Below, one piece after another: positions 1-8,485 of a DNA stretch of 64,000 bases. The stretch is from Rummeliibacillus suwonensis (GTDB lineage: Bacteria > Bacillota > Bacilli > Bacillales_A > Planococcaceae). The position numbers and the translations under genes are program-made. The notes beneath the pieces are model-generated. The model saw nothing but the letters and a program-made list of their open reading frames with translations. It did not search any database and was not told the DNA's origin. Positions within the stretch are counted from its first letter, which is position 1; each line of letters starts with the position of its first letter. The DNA lies in NCBI RefSeq assembly GCF_007896435.1, contig NZ_VCBL01000004.1, forward strand, positions 62,001 to 126,000, in the 5' to 3' direction.

Positions 1-177
1 CAAACCATCACTTAAAAACAGCATATCAAGTTTTGCATTTTCAGCAATTTTTGCTATATTCTGAAAATATTTTAAATCTTCATTTCCATCCGCTTGAACA
101 TCAGGGTGTCTCCACGAAGCAATATGATGTCCTGTTCCCATCAAAAATAATCCCAATTTCATTTGTTTTTTTTCCAT
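1..177 (-). CDS. LLM-class flavin-dependent monooxygenase, N-terminal part (runs off the left edge)
   Basis: The first 59 codons of a minus-strand gene are present; the rest lies outside the window. The segment has the N-terminal beta-strand of the nitrilotriacetate monooxygenase group of bacterial luciferase-like enzymes, with LGLFLMGTGHH followed by ASWRHPD and ending in LDMLFLSDG. The 441-residue protein at 11551-12876 shows the same WRHPD and FDFVFIADS pattern, so the two are likely family members. Such enzymes use FMNH2 and O2 to oxidise sulfones, sulfonates or amines. No strong ribosome binding site precedes the chosen ATG; an in-frame ATG five codons later (MKLGLF) is an alternative start. 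Placement next to ssuD suggests a sulfur role, which is inference. Confidence 0.8.
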   Translation of the reverse strand, partial: MEKKQMKLGLFLMGTGHHIASWRHPDVQADGNEDLKYFQNIAKIAENAKLDMLFLSDGL

Positions 178-325
178 ATCTTATTCAGCTACTAAACATA
201 GAATGGAAAGTTACATCTTTTGAATATGTTTGTAGCTTATTGCACCTCGCTTTCAATGATGATTAACTACATAATTTCAAACTCTCATTTTTTGTACTAA
301 ACTTCTTCCATCTTGGTAAGATTCA

Positions 326-1441
326 TTAGGCTAATTGCTTTTTAGCAAGACGTTCTTTTACTCTAGGAATGATATATGTGGCAACATTTTCAGCTGTTTC
401 TAGATGTGGAAAACCACGTAATAGCACTTTATCGAAGCCTAACTCCACAAATTCAACAATTCGATCTGCGATTTGGTCTGGCGTTCCTACCAGCGCAATG
501 GAATTACCAGAAAGTACTTGTGTCAATCCAGCCCATAAATTAGGTCCGATTTTAAAGTTATTTTCTTTTGAATCCTCCATTAAATGATGCAGACGTTTCA
601 CACCAACTGCTTCCCCATTAGTATTTAAACCGTTTTTAAATTCTAATGCAGCATGATCTATTCGACTGATTAATTTATTCGCATTGTTCCATGCTTCTTC
701 CTCAGTATCTCCTAATACGATTTGGAAAGAGATACTATAGCTAACTTCTCTTTGCTGCTCTGCAACTAATTTTTTAATTTCATCAAGCTCTATCTTTGTA
801 TTTTCTAATGTTTCCCCCCAAAGCATATAAACATCTGCTAATTCAGCAGCTACTTTTTTGGCAATGGGTGACGATCCTCCAAAAAATACTTGAGGTCGCT
901 TCGTAGGTTTTACTAATAATTTCGCATTTTTCAACTGATAAAATTCGCCATTATAATCAAATGTCTCACCTGAGAATAGGCGATTCAATATTTGAATAAA
1001 TTCTTTCGTTCGTCGATAGCGTGCATCATGATCTAAAAAGTCTCCGTCTGCTCCTAATTCTGCAGGGGAACCACCTGTCACAATATTAAAATGCACTCTG
1101 CCATTTGACCATTGATCAAGTGTTGCAAATTGTTTAGCAAATACTGTAGGTGATACAAAGCCGGGGCGGACGGCGAACAAAATGTTTAATTTGTCCGTAT
1201 GTGCAATTAAGTTGGCCGCTAAAACTAATGAGTCTAAGCAATTTGCTCCAACAGGTAATAGTAATGTAGAAAAACCGCCTTCTTCAGTAGCTTTTGCAAT
1301 GGCTTGGATATATTCGGGTGTTGCAAGTCTAGAAGCACTTTCACTTGTCCCTGTCCAGCCATCAAATTTTTCTCCAGCATTGACCGTACCAACATATTCA
1401 CCATCTCCAGAAGTAGGTGCCATTGTAATGAATTCAACCAT
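326..1441 (-). CDS. ssuD: FMNH2-dependent alkanesulfonate monooxygenase, SsuD-like
   Basis: This 371-residue protein belongs to the bacterial luciferase-like superfamily and matches the SsuD pattern: LLLPVG near residue 60, AVRPG near 90, NIVTGG near 120, HDARYRR, FGGSSP, NLWAGL, and near the C-terminus GTPDQIADRIVEF and GFPHLE. SsuD releases sulfite from alkanesulfonates with FMNH2 supplied by a separate reductase; none is visible here. I start at the ATG at 1441, which has GAGGAGGAAT just upstream, rather than at the upstream in-frame ATG at 1480. It lies 42 bp after the small gene at 1484-1843, so the two are probably co-transcribed. The SsuD assignment is firm at family level; the true substrate may be another sulfonate or sulfone. 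Confidence 0.88.
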   Translation of the reverse strand: MVEFITMAPTSGDGEYVGTVNAGEKFDGWTGTSESASRLATPEYIQAIAKATEEGGFSTLLLPVGANCLDSLVLAANLIAHTDKLNILFAVRPGFVSPTVFAKQFATLDQWSNGRVHFNIVTGGSPAELGADGDFLDHDARYRRTKEFIQILNRLFSGETFDYNGEFYQLKNAKLLVKPTKRPQVFFGGSSPIAKKVAAELADVYMLWGETLENTKIELDEIKKLVAEQQREVSYSISFQIVLGDTEEEAWNNANKLISRIDHAALEFKNGLNTNGEAVGVKRLHHLMEDSKENNFKIGPNLWAGLTQVLSGNSIALVGTPDQIADRIVEFVELGFDKVLLRGFPHLETAENVATYIIPRVKERLAKKQLA

Positions 1442-1483
1442 TTTTATTCCTCCTCTATCGTTTATAATTTTAAAAAACATTAT

Positions 1484-1843
1484 TTAGCTTGGTAAGATTT
1501 CCTTGTCAGGTAAAAATGCCTGCACTTTGATTTCACCGTTTAAGAAAGATTGCTTAAAATTTGGGAAAGCTGTGTCCGATGGAATATGGATAAACTCAAC
1601 TTTATCTTCCTGTGCCGCTTTATAGGATAATTCACAAAAAGTGTTCGGTGGTGCCACAAAAGTGGTCGCCCCTTTTTCTTCCGCAAACCGCAAAGCGGCG
1701 CCTCTTCTACCTGTTTTTAGCTGTACTGCAGGATTAGGAAAATCTTCTGCCCTGCTTGTTTCAGTATCAAAAATACGTAAAATCGTTCCCTCCACAATCG
1801 GTAAAATTGTTTCTTTTTCATCAATAACTGCTGCAATTAACAT
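1484..1843 (-). CDS. Small protein of unknown function, possibly NifX/NifB-like fold
   Basis: This 119-residue soluble protein starts at an ATG at 1843 preceded by AAAGGAGAG; an in-frame upstream start at 1900 has no such signal. The order LIAAVIDEK, then EGTILRIFDTET, then GRRGAALRFAEEKGATTFVAPP resembles the RNase H-like fold of dinitrogenase iron-molybdenum cofactor proteins (NifX/NifB C-terminal domain), but I do not recognise a named family and that reading is weak. It has one Cys in the motif NTFCELSYKA. It precedes ssuD by 42 bp on the same strand, so it is probably part of the same sulfur-starvation transcript. Confidence 0.75.
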   Translation of the reverse strand: MLIAAVIDEKETILPIVEGTILRIFDTETSRAEDFPNPAVQLKTGRRGAALRFAEEKGATTFVAPPNTFCELSYKAAQEDKVEFIHIPSDTAFPNFKQSFLNGEIKVQAFLPDKEILPS

Positions 1844-2017
1844 CTTCTTTTCTCTCCTTTTTAAATGACCTTGCTGCATGATATTGTTTTTTTTATCCAT
1901 TCATCTTCAGCAGAAGAATTCTTGGTCTGCTCGTAGAAAGCGCCCTCCTGCATCAAAACGGATGTAGACCAACACAATGATCAAACAAAGCCTTTTAAAT
2001 AAAACAAAACATATTCA

Positions 2018-2043
2018 AATAGTAAGAATAAACTTATACTATT
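2018..2043. promoter_or_regulatory. Inverted repeat upstream of the ssuD pair
   Basis: AATAGTA (2018-2024) and TACTATT (2037-2043) are a 7-bp inverted repeat about 175 bp upstream of the small gene and ssuD. LysR-type regulators bind interrupted dyads of this sort, and a LysR gene lies directly upstream. The assignment as an operator is inference. Confidence 0.3.
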
Positions 2044-2132
2044 ACTCTAACTTAATTGAATCGTTTTGTATAATTGAAAAATACGAAGAAAAAATTCAAA
2101 AAAAGTGAAGTCAAATGATGAACATTCTTTGA

Positions 2133-3023
2133 TCATTCATGTAGACTTCCTAAGTGTTTTTGAATGACTTCTATTAAAAATTTCATCGCAACTCCGTCAT
2201 GAAACGAATCTGCTTTACGTAGCAATCCTACTGTTAAACCTTTTTCAAAATCCATAATCTGTTTAATGACGGTTCCTTCAGGGGGAGGGGTAACGGCAAT
2301 GAGAGGCACAACAGCAATCCCGTATTGTTCTTGCACGTAATACTTTAAGCCAAGCATATTACTTATTTCGATTCCATAGTGCGGATTGATCCCTGCATTA
2401 ATCGCTTGTTTTTCAAAGTTACGGCGAAATGGACATACTGTAGAAGTCGTTAGCAAATTTTCATCTTGAAGATTTCTTAAATATACATTTTCATTTCCAG
2501 ACAATGGATGGGATTCTGGAACTAATAACACTACCTTTTCTTGAAAAAGAGGTAGAAAAACTGTATCTTGGGACATTTCTGGTGCCGTACAAAGAGCTAG
2601 ATCGATTTCTTCTTTTTTTACCATATCGATCAACGCGTTATTGCTATGAATTTGAATACTAAGTTGGATTTTCGGATATCTCTCTATAAATTGTTTTAAT
2701 ATTGAAGGAATACGGTAGCTAGCAGTAGGTTCCATGACCCCTAAACGAATGACACCGGATTCTCCATTCAATAACTCTTCCATCGCATTTTTTAAACTAT
2801 CAAATCCTTTAAGAAGTAAGTCTCCTTTGTCATTTAATAATCTTCCTGCTTCCGTTAGTTGAAAGTTCTTTCCTCTTTCTAACAAAGTGACATTCAACTC
2901 TTCCTCAAGACTTTTAATATGCATCGTTATGGTAGATTGTGCATAATTTAATTCTTCAGCGGCACGTTGAAAGCTACTAAATTTCACTACCGTCTTAAAC
3001 GTTTTTATCGTCTTTAGATCCAT
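2133..3023 (-). CDS. LysR family transcriptional regulator
   Basis: A 296-residue protein with an N-terminal winged helix-turn-helix (residues 1-60, including FQRAAEELNYAQSTITMHI) and a periplasmic-binding-like effector domain from about residue 90 (VIRLGVMEPTASYRIPSIL, with later DLALCTAPE). Length is typical for the family. It lies between metY (3780-5093) and the ssuD pair, all on the minus strand, so it probably controls sulfur genes nearby; CysL-like or sulfonate-responsive regulators are the obvious comparison. The effector (O-acetylserine, sulfate, or an organosulfur compound) cannot be read from the sequence. It ends 110 bp before a stretch of AT-rich DNA upstream of the next gene. 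Confidence 0.9.
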   Translation of the reverse strand: MDLKTIKTFKTVVKFSSFQRAAEELNYAQSTITMHIKSLEEELNVTLLERGKNFQLTEAGRLLNDKGDLLLKGFDSLKNAMEELLNGESGVIRLGVMEPTASYRIPSILKQFIERYPKIQLSIQIHSNNALIDMVKKEEIDLALCTAPEMSQDTVFLPLFQEKVVLLVPESHPLSGNENVYLRNLQDENLLTTSTVCPFRRNFEKQAINAGINPHYGIEISNMLGLKYYVQEQYGIAVVPLIAVTPPPEGTVIKQIMDFEKGLTVGLLRKADSFHDGVAMKFLIEVIQKHLGSLHE

Positions 3024-3098
3024 TTATATGTCATACTCCTTTTTAAAAGAAGGATGCTTAAAAAGCCCTATAAACAATCCTTTATTTATTTTTATAAA

Positions 3099-3364
3099 TG
3101 AATCAATTCCATAAATCATTTTCTTTTTAAAAAATACGAACATTTAAGAATAACTAATTTTGATAGTTGTGGAGCGGAAGACGGCGACTCCTACGGGAAA
3201 AGCTTGAGCTGAAAGCCCCGCAGGAACGTAGTGACGAGGAGATTGAAGCCAAGCCCGTGGAAAGCGCCGTCTGGAGCGGAACAAAAACTTCTGAATATTA
3301 ATGTTCATGTTGATTCGAAATGTTCGTGTTTTTCATCTAAATTTTGCATTATGAAATTGATTCA
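3099..3364 (+). mobile_element. Family-1 MITE-like repeat, plain copy
   Basis: A 266-bp element bounded by TGAATCAATT at the left and AATTGATTCA at the right. Inside lies a GC-rich core (about 3171-3285) whose ends pair as GACGGCG and CGCCGTC, and which starts and ends with GGAGCGGAA direct repeats. The reverse-complement copy at 10896-11161 has exactly the same length. No transposase is encoded. I could not find a clear target duplication. Confidence 0.85.
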
Positions 3365-3779
3365 AATAAAATACATATTATATTTTCTATTCCTGTAATT
3401 GCCGCATTTAAAAATCTATATGAATTTCTGTGCTTACATCAAAAAATTAGCATAATAGAATGCTACCTCTAGCGTACTATTTTCATTTGGGATAGTCCCC
3501 CTTTAAAAAAAGATTCTAGTGACAAACAAATGTACACCAGAATCCTTCTTCAGTGAAACTTCACACAATGGAATTTTGCTACCCATTACATGTGGGATCA
3601 ATCTTATCAATACTTTTTATTTTGAAAATACAAATATTGTATCATCTTTATATTTCCTTAAATCGCTCCGGATCTAAAGTTTCTTTACTTTATACGTGGA
3701 AGTCGAGCAATCCATATAGCAGCAAAGATGCTTCTCTTGTGTTATTTTCACCCTATCTTTTCCTGACCAACAGCATCTG
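3365..3779. other. Intergenic region with a decayed repeat relic
   Basis: No credible gene. It holds the metY terminator (3503-3545). At about 3662-3779 the phrase GAAGTCGAGCAA, followed by AGCAGCAAAGAT, resembles the right part of the family-2 copy at 11285-11540, so a degenerate family-2 relic is possible. The open reading frame across 3553-3795 has no ribosome binding site and no recognisable protein. Confidence 0.4.
3503..3545 (-). terminator. Rho-independent terminator for metY
   Basis: On the minus strand GATTCT pairs with AGAATC (with further GTG/CAC and ACA/TGT pairs inside) and is followed by a run of seven T. It lies about 235 bp downstream of the metY stop codon. Confidence 0.65.
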
Positions 3780-5093
3780 TTATTTTATATGTTGAACCGT
3801 TTGGCTAGCTTTTTGTAGAGCTTGGTTCAAATCGGCTAAAATATCATCGATGTCTTCTAATCCAACAGAGATTCGTACAAGCTCTGGGAATACACCACTG
3901 CTTATTTGTTCTTCTGTGGATAATCTTGAATGTGATGTACTTGCTGGATGAATAACCAATGTCTTTGAGTCTCCTACATTGGCAACATGAGATAGTAATT
4001 GAACAGAATTGATAAATGTTTTAGCTGCTTCTAAACCGCCTTTAATACCAAAACTGAAGATGGATCCCGCACCTTTTGGCAAATATTTAGCTGCAAGTTT
4101 TTGCTGAGGGTCCCCTTCTAAGGTTGGATAATTGACCCAAGCGACATCCTCATGCTGAGCCAGATACTCGGCTACTTTTTGTGCATTTGCTACATGCTGT
4201 TTTACTCGAACAGGTAATGATTCTAATCCTTGAATAAATAACCATGCATTAAAAGGAGATAATGTTGTTCCCAGATCGTGACCTAATTCAAAACGTGCTT
4301 TCACAATAAAGGCTTGTTCATGTGCTAACTCAATGAAAGAACGATCATCTAAATTAGGAACCTTCTCTGTGAATTCTGGGAATTTCCCATTAGCCCAATT
4401 AAATTTGCCAGCATCTACAATAGCGCCTCCAATTGAAGTACCATGCCCACCGATAAATTTCGTTGTCGAATGAATAACAATATCTGCCCCAAAATCAATA
4501 GGCTTTAGCAAATATGGCGTTGTAAAAGTATTATCAACTACTAATGGAATGTCATGTTTGTGCGCTAACTCGCTAAGTGCTTCGATATCCGCAATTTGTA
4601 GGCTTGGATTACCAATCGTTTCAGTATAAACAGCTTTTGTTTTTTCATTAATAGCTTGTTCTACCTGACTTAAATCAGCTCCGTCTACAAAATGAACAGT
4701 CACACCAAACCGTTGAAATGTTTTAGCAAATAATGAATATGTTCCACCATATAAAGCATTTGTCGAAACGATTTCATCTCCTGCTTTCGCAATAGTTAGT
4801 AGAGCGACTGTAATTGCTGCTTGTCCTGAGGAAACTGCAAATGCACCAACTCCACCCTCCAAACCCGCGAGCCTTTTTTCAAAGACATCATTTGTTGGAT
4901 TACCATTTCTTGAATAAATATAGCCCTCCCCGTTCAATTTAAATAAATTGGCTGCATGCTCCGTATCATCAAATACATAAGAGGTGGTTTGATAAAGTGG
5001 AACTGCTCTTGAGCGAGTGATTGGATCGACCCATTGACCTTCATGTAGAGCAATGGTGTCGAAGTTAAAAGTATTTCTGTTTTCAATTGTCAT
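3780..5093 (-). CDS. metY: O-acetylhomoserine sulfhydrylase (MetY)
   Basis: A 437-residue cytoplasmic PLP enzyme of the Cys/Met metabolism family. It has the MetY-type N-terminus (DTIALHEGQ, then SRAVPLYQTTSYVF), YSRNGNPTNDVFEKRLAGLEGG, and the PLP lysine in [15 protein letters not shown]. The family makes homocysteine from O-acetylhomoserine and sulfide, so it can capture sulfide derived from organosulfur compounds. Length matches the roughly 430-residue MetY class rather than the 380-residue cystathionine synthases. It lies downstream of the ssuCAB-type genes with 175 bp between, and a close paralogue is at 26776-28083. No SAM riboswitch was seen upstream; an inverted repeat at 5132-5160 is the likely control site. 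Confidence 0.93.
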   Translation of the reverse strand: MTIENRNTFNFDTIALHEGQWVDPITRSRAVPLYQTTSYVFDDTEHAANLFKLNGEGYIYSRNGNPTNDVFEKRLAGLEGGVGAFAVSSGQAAITVALLTIAKAGDEIVSTNALYGGTYSLFAKTFQRFGVTVHFVDGADLSQVEQAINEKTKAVYTETIGNPSLQIADIEALSELAHKHDIPLVVDNTFTTPYLLKPIDFGADIVIHSTTKFIGGHGTSIGGAIVDAGKFNWANGKFPEFTEKVPNLDDRSFIELAHEQAFIVKARFELGHDLGTTLSPFNAWLFIQGLESLPVRVKQHVANAQKVAEYLAQHEDVAWVNYPTLEGDPQQKLAAKYLPKGAGSIFSFGIKGGLEAAKTFINSVQLLSHVANVGDSKTLVIHPASTSHSRLSTEEQISSGVFPELVRISVGLEDIDDILADLNQALQKASQTVQHIK

Positions 5094-5131
5094 CCTGCAT
5101 TTTCCTTTCTAAATAACATTCAGAATATTTG

Positions 5132-5160
5132 AGATATACTCTATATTATATAGTATATCT
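5132..5160. promoter_or_regulatory. Dyad upstream of metY
   Basis: AGATATACT (5132-5140) and AGTATATCT (5152-5160) are perfect 9-bp inverted arms with an 11-bp AT-rich spacer, about 40-70 bp upstream of the metY start. The ATAC/GTAT half-sites recur in the dyad at 17452-17482 upstream of another sulfur gene. It could be a LysR or other sulfur-regulator site; inference. Confidence 0.4.
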
Positions 5161-5268
5161 ATTCAATTAGTATGATTTTAAATATATTATTCTTAAATAA
5201 GGTTAAACTATACATAATGTAGCAGTTTTCTTCATTTCCCCGCTATCTGTTAGTTGAAACTATCAGAC

Positions 5269-6060
5269 TTAGCCTTCTTTTCCATGTCGCCGATATATGG
5301 GATTCCAGCTTAGCAATCGATATTCTAGTAATTTTGCTAATGAATCGGCTATTTTCCCTAAAAGCGAATACAACAAAATCGATAAAACTACGACGTCTAA
5401 TTGCATAAACTCTCTCGCATTCATCGACATGTAGCCAATTCCTGAACTTGCCGCAACCGTTTCTGCTACGATCAATGTAAGCCACATGACACCTAAAGCA
5501 TAACGAATACCTATTAGAATAGATGGAAGAGCACCTAAAAAAATAACTTTATAGAAAAGTTTTATTTTCGATAGACCATAAATCTTACCCATTTCGATAA
5601 ATTTCGGATCTACTGATTTAATACCATGATACGTATTGATATAGATAGGGAAAAATACACTAATTGCTACTAAAAAAATTTTACCCTCTTCCCCTACTCC
5701 GAACCATATAATGACTAATGGGATCATCGCTAGATTTGGGATATTACGTAACATTTGAATAGTAGTATCTAAATATTTCTGAGCAGATTTTGAACTTCCA
5801 TTTATTATTCCAAATAATAGGCCTAGCGTCCCGCCAATCACAAACCCTGTAATAGCACGCAAAAAACTAATCTTCAAGTTTTCCAATAACACGCCTGACT
5901 GTGTTTGTGTAATAGCAGCTTTTAACACATCTATCGGTGAAGGTAATATTTGATTTGATAAGGTTCCTAAACTTGATGAAATTTGCCAAATAAGTATCAA
6001 CCCTATTGGAAGAAACCAGGGCGATAGTTTATCAAAAAAATGTTTTGCAAATGATTTCAT
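5269..6060 (-). CDS. ssuC: Sulfonate-type ABC transporter permease, SsuC-like
   Basis: A 263-residue membrane protein with about six transmembrane segments and the BPD_transp_1 EAA region around GKIYGLSKIKLFYKVIFLGALPSI. It fits the SsuC/TauC group that imports sulfonates together with a lipoprotein and an ATPase. The chosen ATG at 6060 has GGAGGGG upstream and sits 17 bp after the binding-protein gene stop; the longer in-frame start at 6090 would overlap that gene. Gene order ATPase, binding protein, permease on one strand indicates an operon. The exact substrate (sulfonate, taurine or another small organosulfur acid) is not certain. Confidence 0.9.
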   Translation of the reverse strand: MKSFAKHFFDKLSPWFLPIGLILIWQISSSLGTLSNQILPSPIDVLKAAITQTQSGVLLENLKISFLRAITGFVIGGTLGLLFGIINGSSKSAQKYLDTTIQMLRNIPNLAMIPLVIIWFGVGEEGKIFLVAISVFFPIYINTYHGIKSVDPKFIEMGKIYGLSKIKLFYKVIFLGALPSILIGIRYALGVMWLTLIVAETVAASSGIGYMSMNAREFMQLDVVVLSILLYSLLGKIADSLAKLLEYRLLSWNPIYRRHGKEG

Positions 6061-6077
6061 ATTGATCCCCTCCAGAT

Positions 6078-7025
6078 TTAAGGCGCCCACACATAATCTG
6101 CAATTTTTACTTCTTGATCAATTAATCCAATTTCTTTAAGTTCTTTTGCTTGTTGCGTTAAATCAGTAATTGCTTCTTGATCCATATATTGAGGATTGGA
6201 AGATTTCTTTTTAAGTGCTGTTATCCATGTATCAGACTTAATACCAGTATTTGTTTCTAACACTTGAGCCGCTTCCGAAGGATCTTCATCAATATTTTTA
6301 CCAACACTTTGAATATGTTTCACCACAGTTTTTACGACATCTTCGTCTTTTTTAAGAATATCTGCTGTAGCAAAATAGAAAGAACGATATGGCACAATTC
6401 CCTTAGAAGTCGCTATCACTTGGTTTCCATTTGCGGCAGACGCAGTCATGTATGGATCCCAAACAACCCATGCATCTACTTCTCCATTTTTGAACGCTAC
6501 ACTCGCATCTGGAGGATTTAGGATGACGGATTCTACATCATCAATTTTTAATCCTTCTTTCTTTAAGGCTTGTACGAGTAAATATTCCGCAATCGAAGCT
6601 TTATTATAAGCGACTTTTTTTCCTTTTAAATCTGCCACTGTTTTAATGTTACTGTTTCCACGTACAAGAATACCCTCTGTATCAGGAGCTGAAGGCTCAC
6701 TTGCTATATATTTAAAATCCATTCCTTTTGATAATGCCATAACTGATGGTGCATCACCTGCATTGGCAAAATCAATGCTTTTCGCATTCAAAGCCTCTAA
6801 AATAGATGTTGCTGTATTAAACTCCGACCATTCTACTTTGTATCCTTTTTCTTTTAATGCTTTTTCTAGTTCACCTTTATCCTTTAATAGCAGAGTGGTA
6901 CCATTTTTTTGATAACCAATACGAATAGTTCCTTTACTTTCTGCGTTTTTTCCACATCCTACTATTAATAACAATAAAGAAGCTATTAGCATGCAGTTCA
7001 TTAAATTTTTGATAAAATTTTTCAT
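6078..7025 (-). CDS. ssuA: Sulfonate ABC transporter substrate-binding lipoprotein, SsuA-like
   Basis: A 315-residue extracytoplasmic binding protein. It has a lipoprotein signal: charged MKNFIKN, hydrophobic stretch, and lipobox LIVGC with Cys at about residue 24. The mature part fits the NMT1/SsuA family, with RIGYQKNGTTLLLKDKGELEKAL at its start and later DAWVVWDPYMTA, a typical SsuA segment. It binds organosulfonates outside the membrane and hands them to the SsuC-like permease. It lies 18 bp after the ATPase gene and 17 bp before the permease gene, so the three are surely co-transcribed. Confidence 0.9.
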   Translation of the reverse strand: MKNFIKNLMNCMLIASLLLLIVGCGKNAESKGTIRIGYQKNGTTLLLKDKGELEKALKEKGYKVEWSEFNTATSILEALNAKSIDFANAGDAPSVMALSKGMDFKYIASEPSAPDTEGILVRGNSNIKTVADLKGKKVAYNKASIAEYLLVQALKKEGLKIDDVESVILNPPDASVAFKNGEVDAWVVWDPYMTASAANGNQVIATSKGIVPYRSFYFATADILKKDEDVVKTVVKHIQSVGKNIDEDPSEAAQVLETNTGIKSDTWITALKKKSSNPQYMDQEAITDLTQQAKELKEIGLIDQEVKIADYVWAP

Positions 7026-7043
7026 TTACTTTATTTCACCCCT

Positions 7044-7844
7044 TTAAACGCTATATTTTGATAATGCCGATTCCGTTTCTTTTTGATTGACTATCTCTGA
7101 AACTTCATTTATTCCTTCTTTTTTATTTAAAACATGTGACAAAACTAATTTTTCATAGTTTACAAACTCAACACTCGAACGTTGTCTAGGTCTTGGTAGA
7201 TCAATGGCAATATCCAATTTTACAGAACCTTCTTCTAACAAAATAACACGATCTGCTAAGACGATGGCCTCACTTATATCATGTGTTACCAAAATCGATG
7301 TATATCTTTGATCCAGCCATAACTTTTCTATCAACTCTTGCATTTCCATTCTTGTCAAGGCATCTAATGCTCCTAGAGGTTCATCAAACAGTAATAGACG
7401 AGGATTGGCCACTAATGCTCTGGCTAATGCAACACGCTGCCTTTGTCCTCCCGATAATACAGATGGCCATTCATTTTCATAGTCTTCTAACCCAACTTGT
7501 TTTAAAGCTTCTTGAGAGGCATGCTGCCATTGATCCTTTAAACCAAGCCCAACTCCAACATTCTCAATAATTGAGAGCCAAGGCAATAATCGATCTTCTT
7601 GGAACATAAAGCGAACTAGATCATTCGTTTTACCCAGCGTAACGCCATTTTGAATAATTTTTCCTCCAGTTGGCGTTTCAAGTGCAGCAATATGTCTCAG
7701 CAAAGTGCTTTTTCCACAACCGCTTTTACCAACGATCGCAACAAATTGCCCCTTTTGGATTTTCAAGTTCAATCCCTTTAACACACTTTTTGAACCAAAC
7801 CGTTTTGTTAGCTGTTTTATTTCAAGTTGAACACCATTCCCCAT
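7044..7844 (-). CDS. ssuB: Sulfonate ABC transporter ATP-binding protein, SsuB-like
   Basis: A 266-residue ABC ATPase with Walker A GKSGCGKST (about residues 39-47), the Q-loop FMFQEDRLLPW, signature LSGGQRQR (about 130) and Walker B LLLFDEP (about 150). The Q-loop wording with EDRLLPWLS is typical of the nitrate/sulfonate/taurine group. The start at 7844 follows AAAGGAGG; the upstream in-frame ATG at 7886 lies beyond that signal. It is the first gene of the ssuBAC-type operon. The paralogous ATPase at 15354-16220 serves a second importer. Confidence 0.9.
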   Translation of the reverse strand: MGNGVQLEIKQLTKRFGSKSVLKGLNLKIQKGQFVAIVGKSGCGKSTLLRHIAALETPTGGKIIQNGVTLGKTNDLVRFMFQEDRLLPWLSIIENVGVGLGLKDQWQHASQEALKQVGLEDYENEWPSVLSGGQRQRVALARALVANPRLLLFDEPLGALDALTRMEMQELIEKLWLDQRYTSILVTHDISEAIVLADRVILLEEGSVKLDIAIDLPRPRQRSSVEFVNYEKLVLSHVLNKKEGINEVSEIVNQKETESALSKYSV

Positions 7845-7886
7845 CTCATTGAACCTCCTTTTAAACAAAAATTTACGAGCCAACAA

Positions 7887-8231
7887 AGAAAAACATACAT
7901 TTTTGCTTACTATTCTTCCCGAATAGCAAACCTAGAAAATATTCATTTTTTGTGTAATCTCAAAACTACATAGACAAATAGCAAAAATAGTAATCACTTT
8001 ATGGAGGATCTTTTTTACCAATAATATGACCCACGATATAATGTTTTTTCGAAACAATAGTATCCTTAATTTTCAACAATTTTACTGTATAGAAGTTGAA
8101 AATATATCACCCATAGTCATCTTATTTTTCTGATCACTATGCCTGAAAAATCCCCTACTATAGAATTTGTTGGTTCATCACAGGAACCAAAACTTGGAGT
8201 TGACTTGCGCCCTGCCAATGTACTTTTTAGG
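7887..8231. other. AT-rich intergenic region upstream of the ssuBAC-type operon
   Basis: No gene seen. It contains a short dyad CTATTC/GAATAG around 7905-7922. This stretch should hold the promoter of the minus-strand transporter operon, but I could not place boxes with confidence. Confidence 0.3.
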
Positions 8232-8376
8232 AGCCAGTGGTATCCGATGAGCTGCTTCTGGTCAACAGGATGGTGGTCACGGAGTCATTGCCACAGAACG
8301 CGGCATTCTTAGACTCCGTTCCTTCAATCGCTCCAAGACCACATCGGACGCTTGACCCCTAGTAGGCTCACTGGCT
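8232..8376 (-). repeat. Hairpin repeat (fourth host type) carrying module A
   Basis: AGCCAGTG (8232-8239) pairs with CACTGGCT (8369-8376), and TCCGATG (8243-8249) with CATCGGA (8342-8348). The loop of this hairpin is filled by module A at about 8260-8322, whose own stem is ACGGAGTC (8279-8286) with GACTCCGT (8312-8319). The host hairpin differs from repeat families 1 to 3. Confidence 0.7.
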
Positions 8377-8485
8377 ACGCTTCGGCTCATTTACACTACT
8401 TTATAAATATCATCCCGACTTTTGATGATGAGCCAATCTGTTATCGAATACAGTGTTTATTGATGACATGTTTTACTTCTGACTG

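Noticed and set aside
3553-3795. 80-codon open reading frame upstream of metY's end
   Set aside because: No ribosome binding site; overlaps a repeat relic and the metY 3' end.
5094-5268. SAM riboswitch (S-box) before metY
   Set aside because: The conserved S-box stems were not found here or before the second metY at 26776; only dyads are present.
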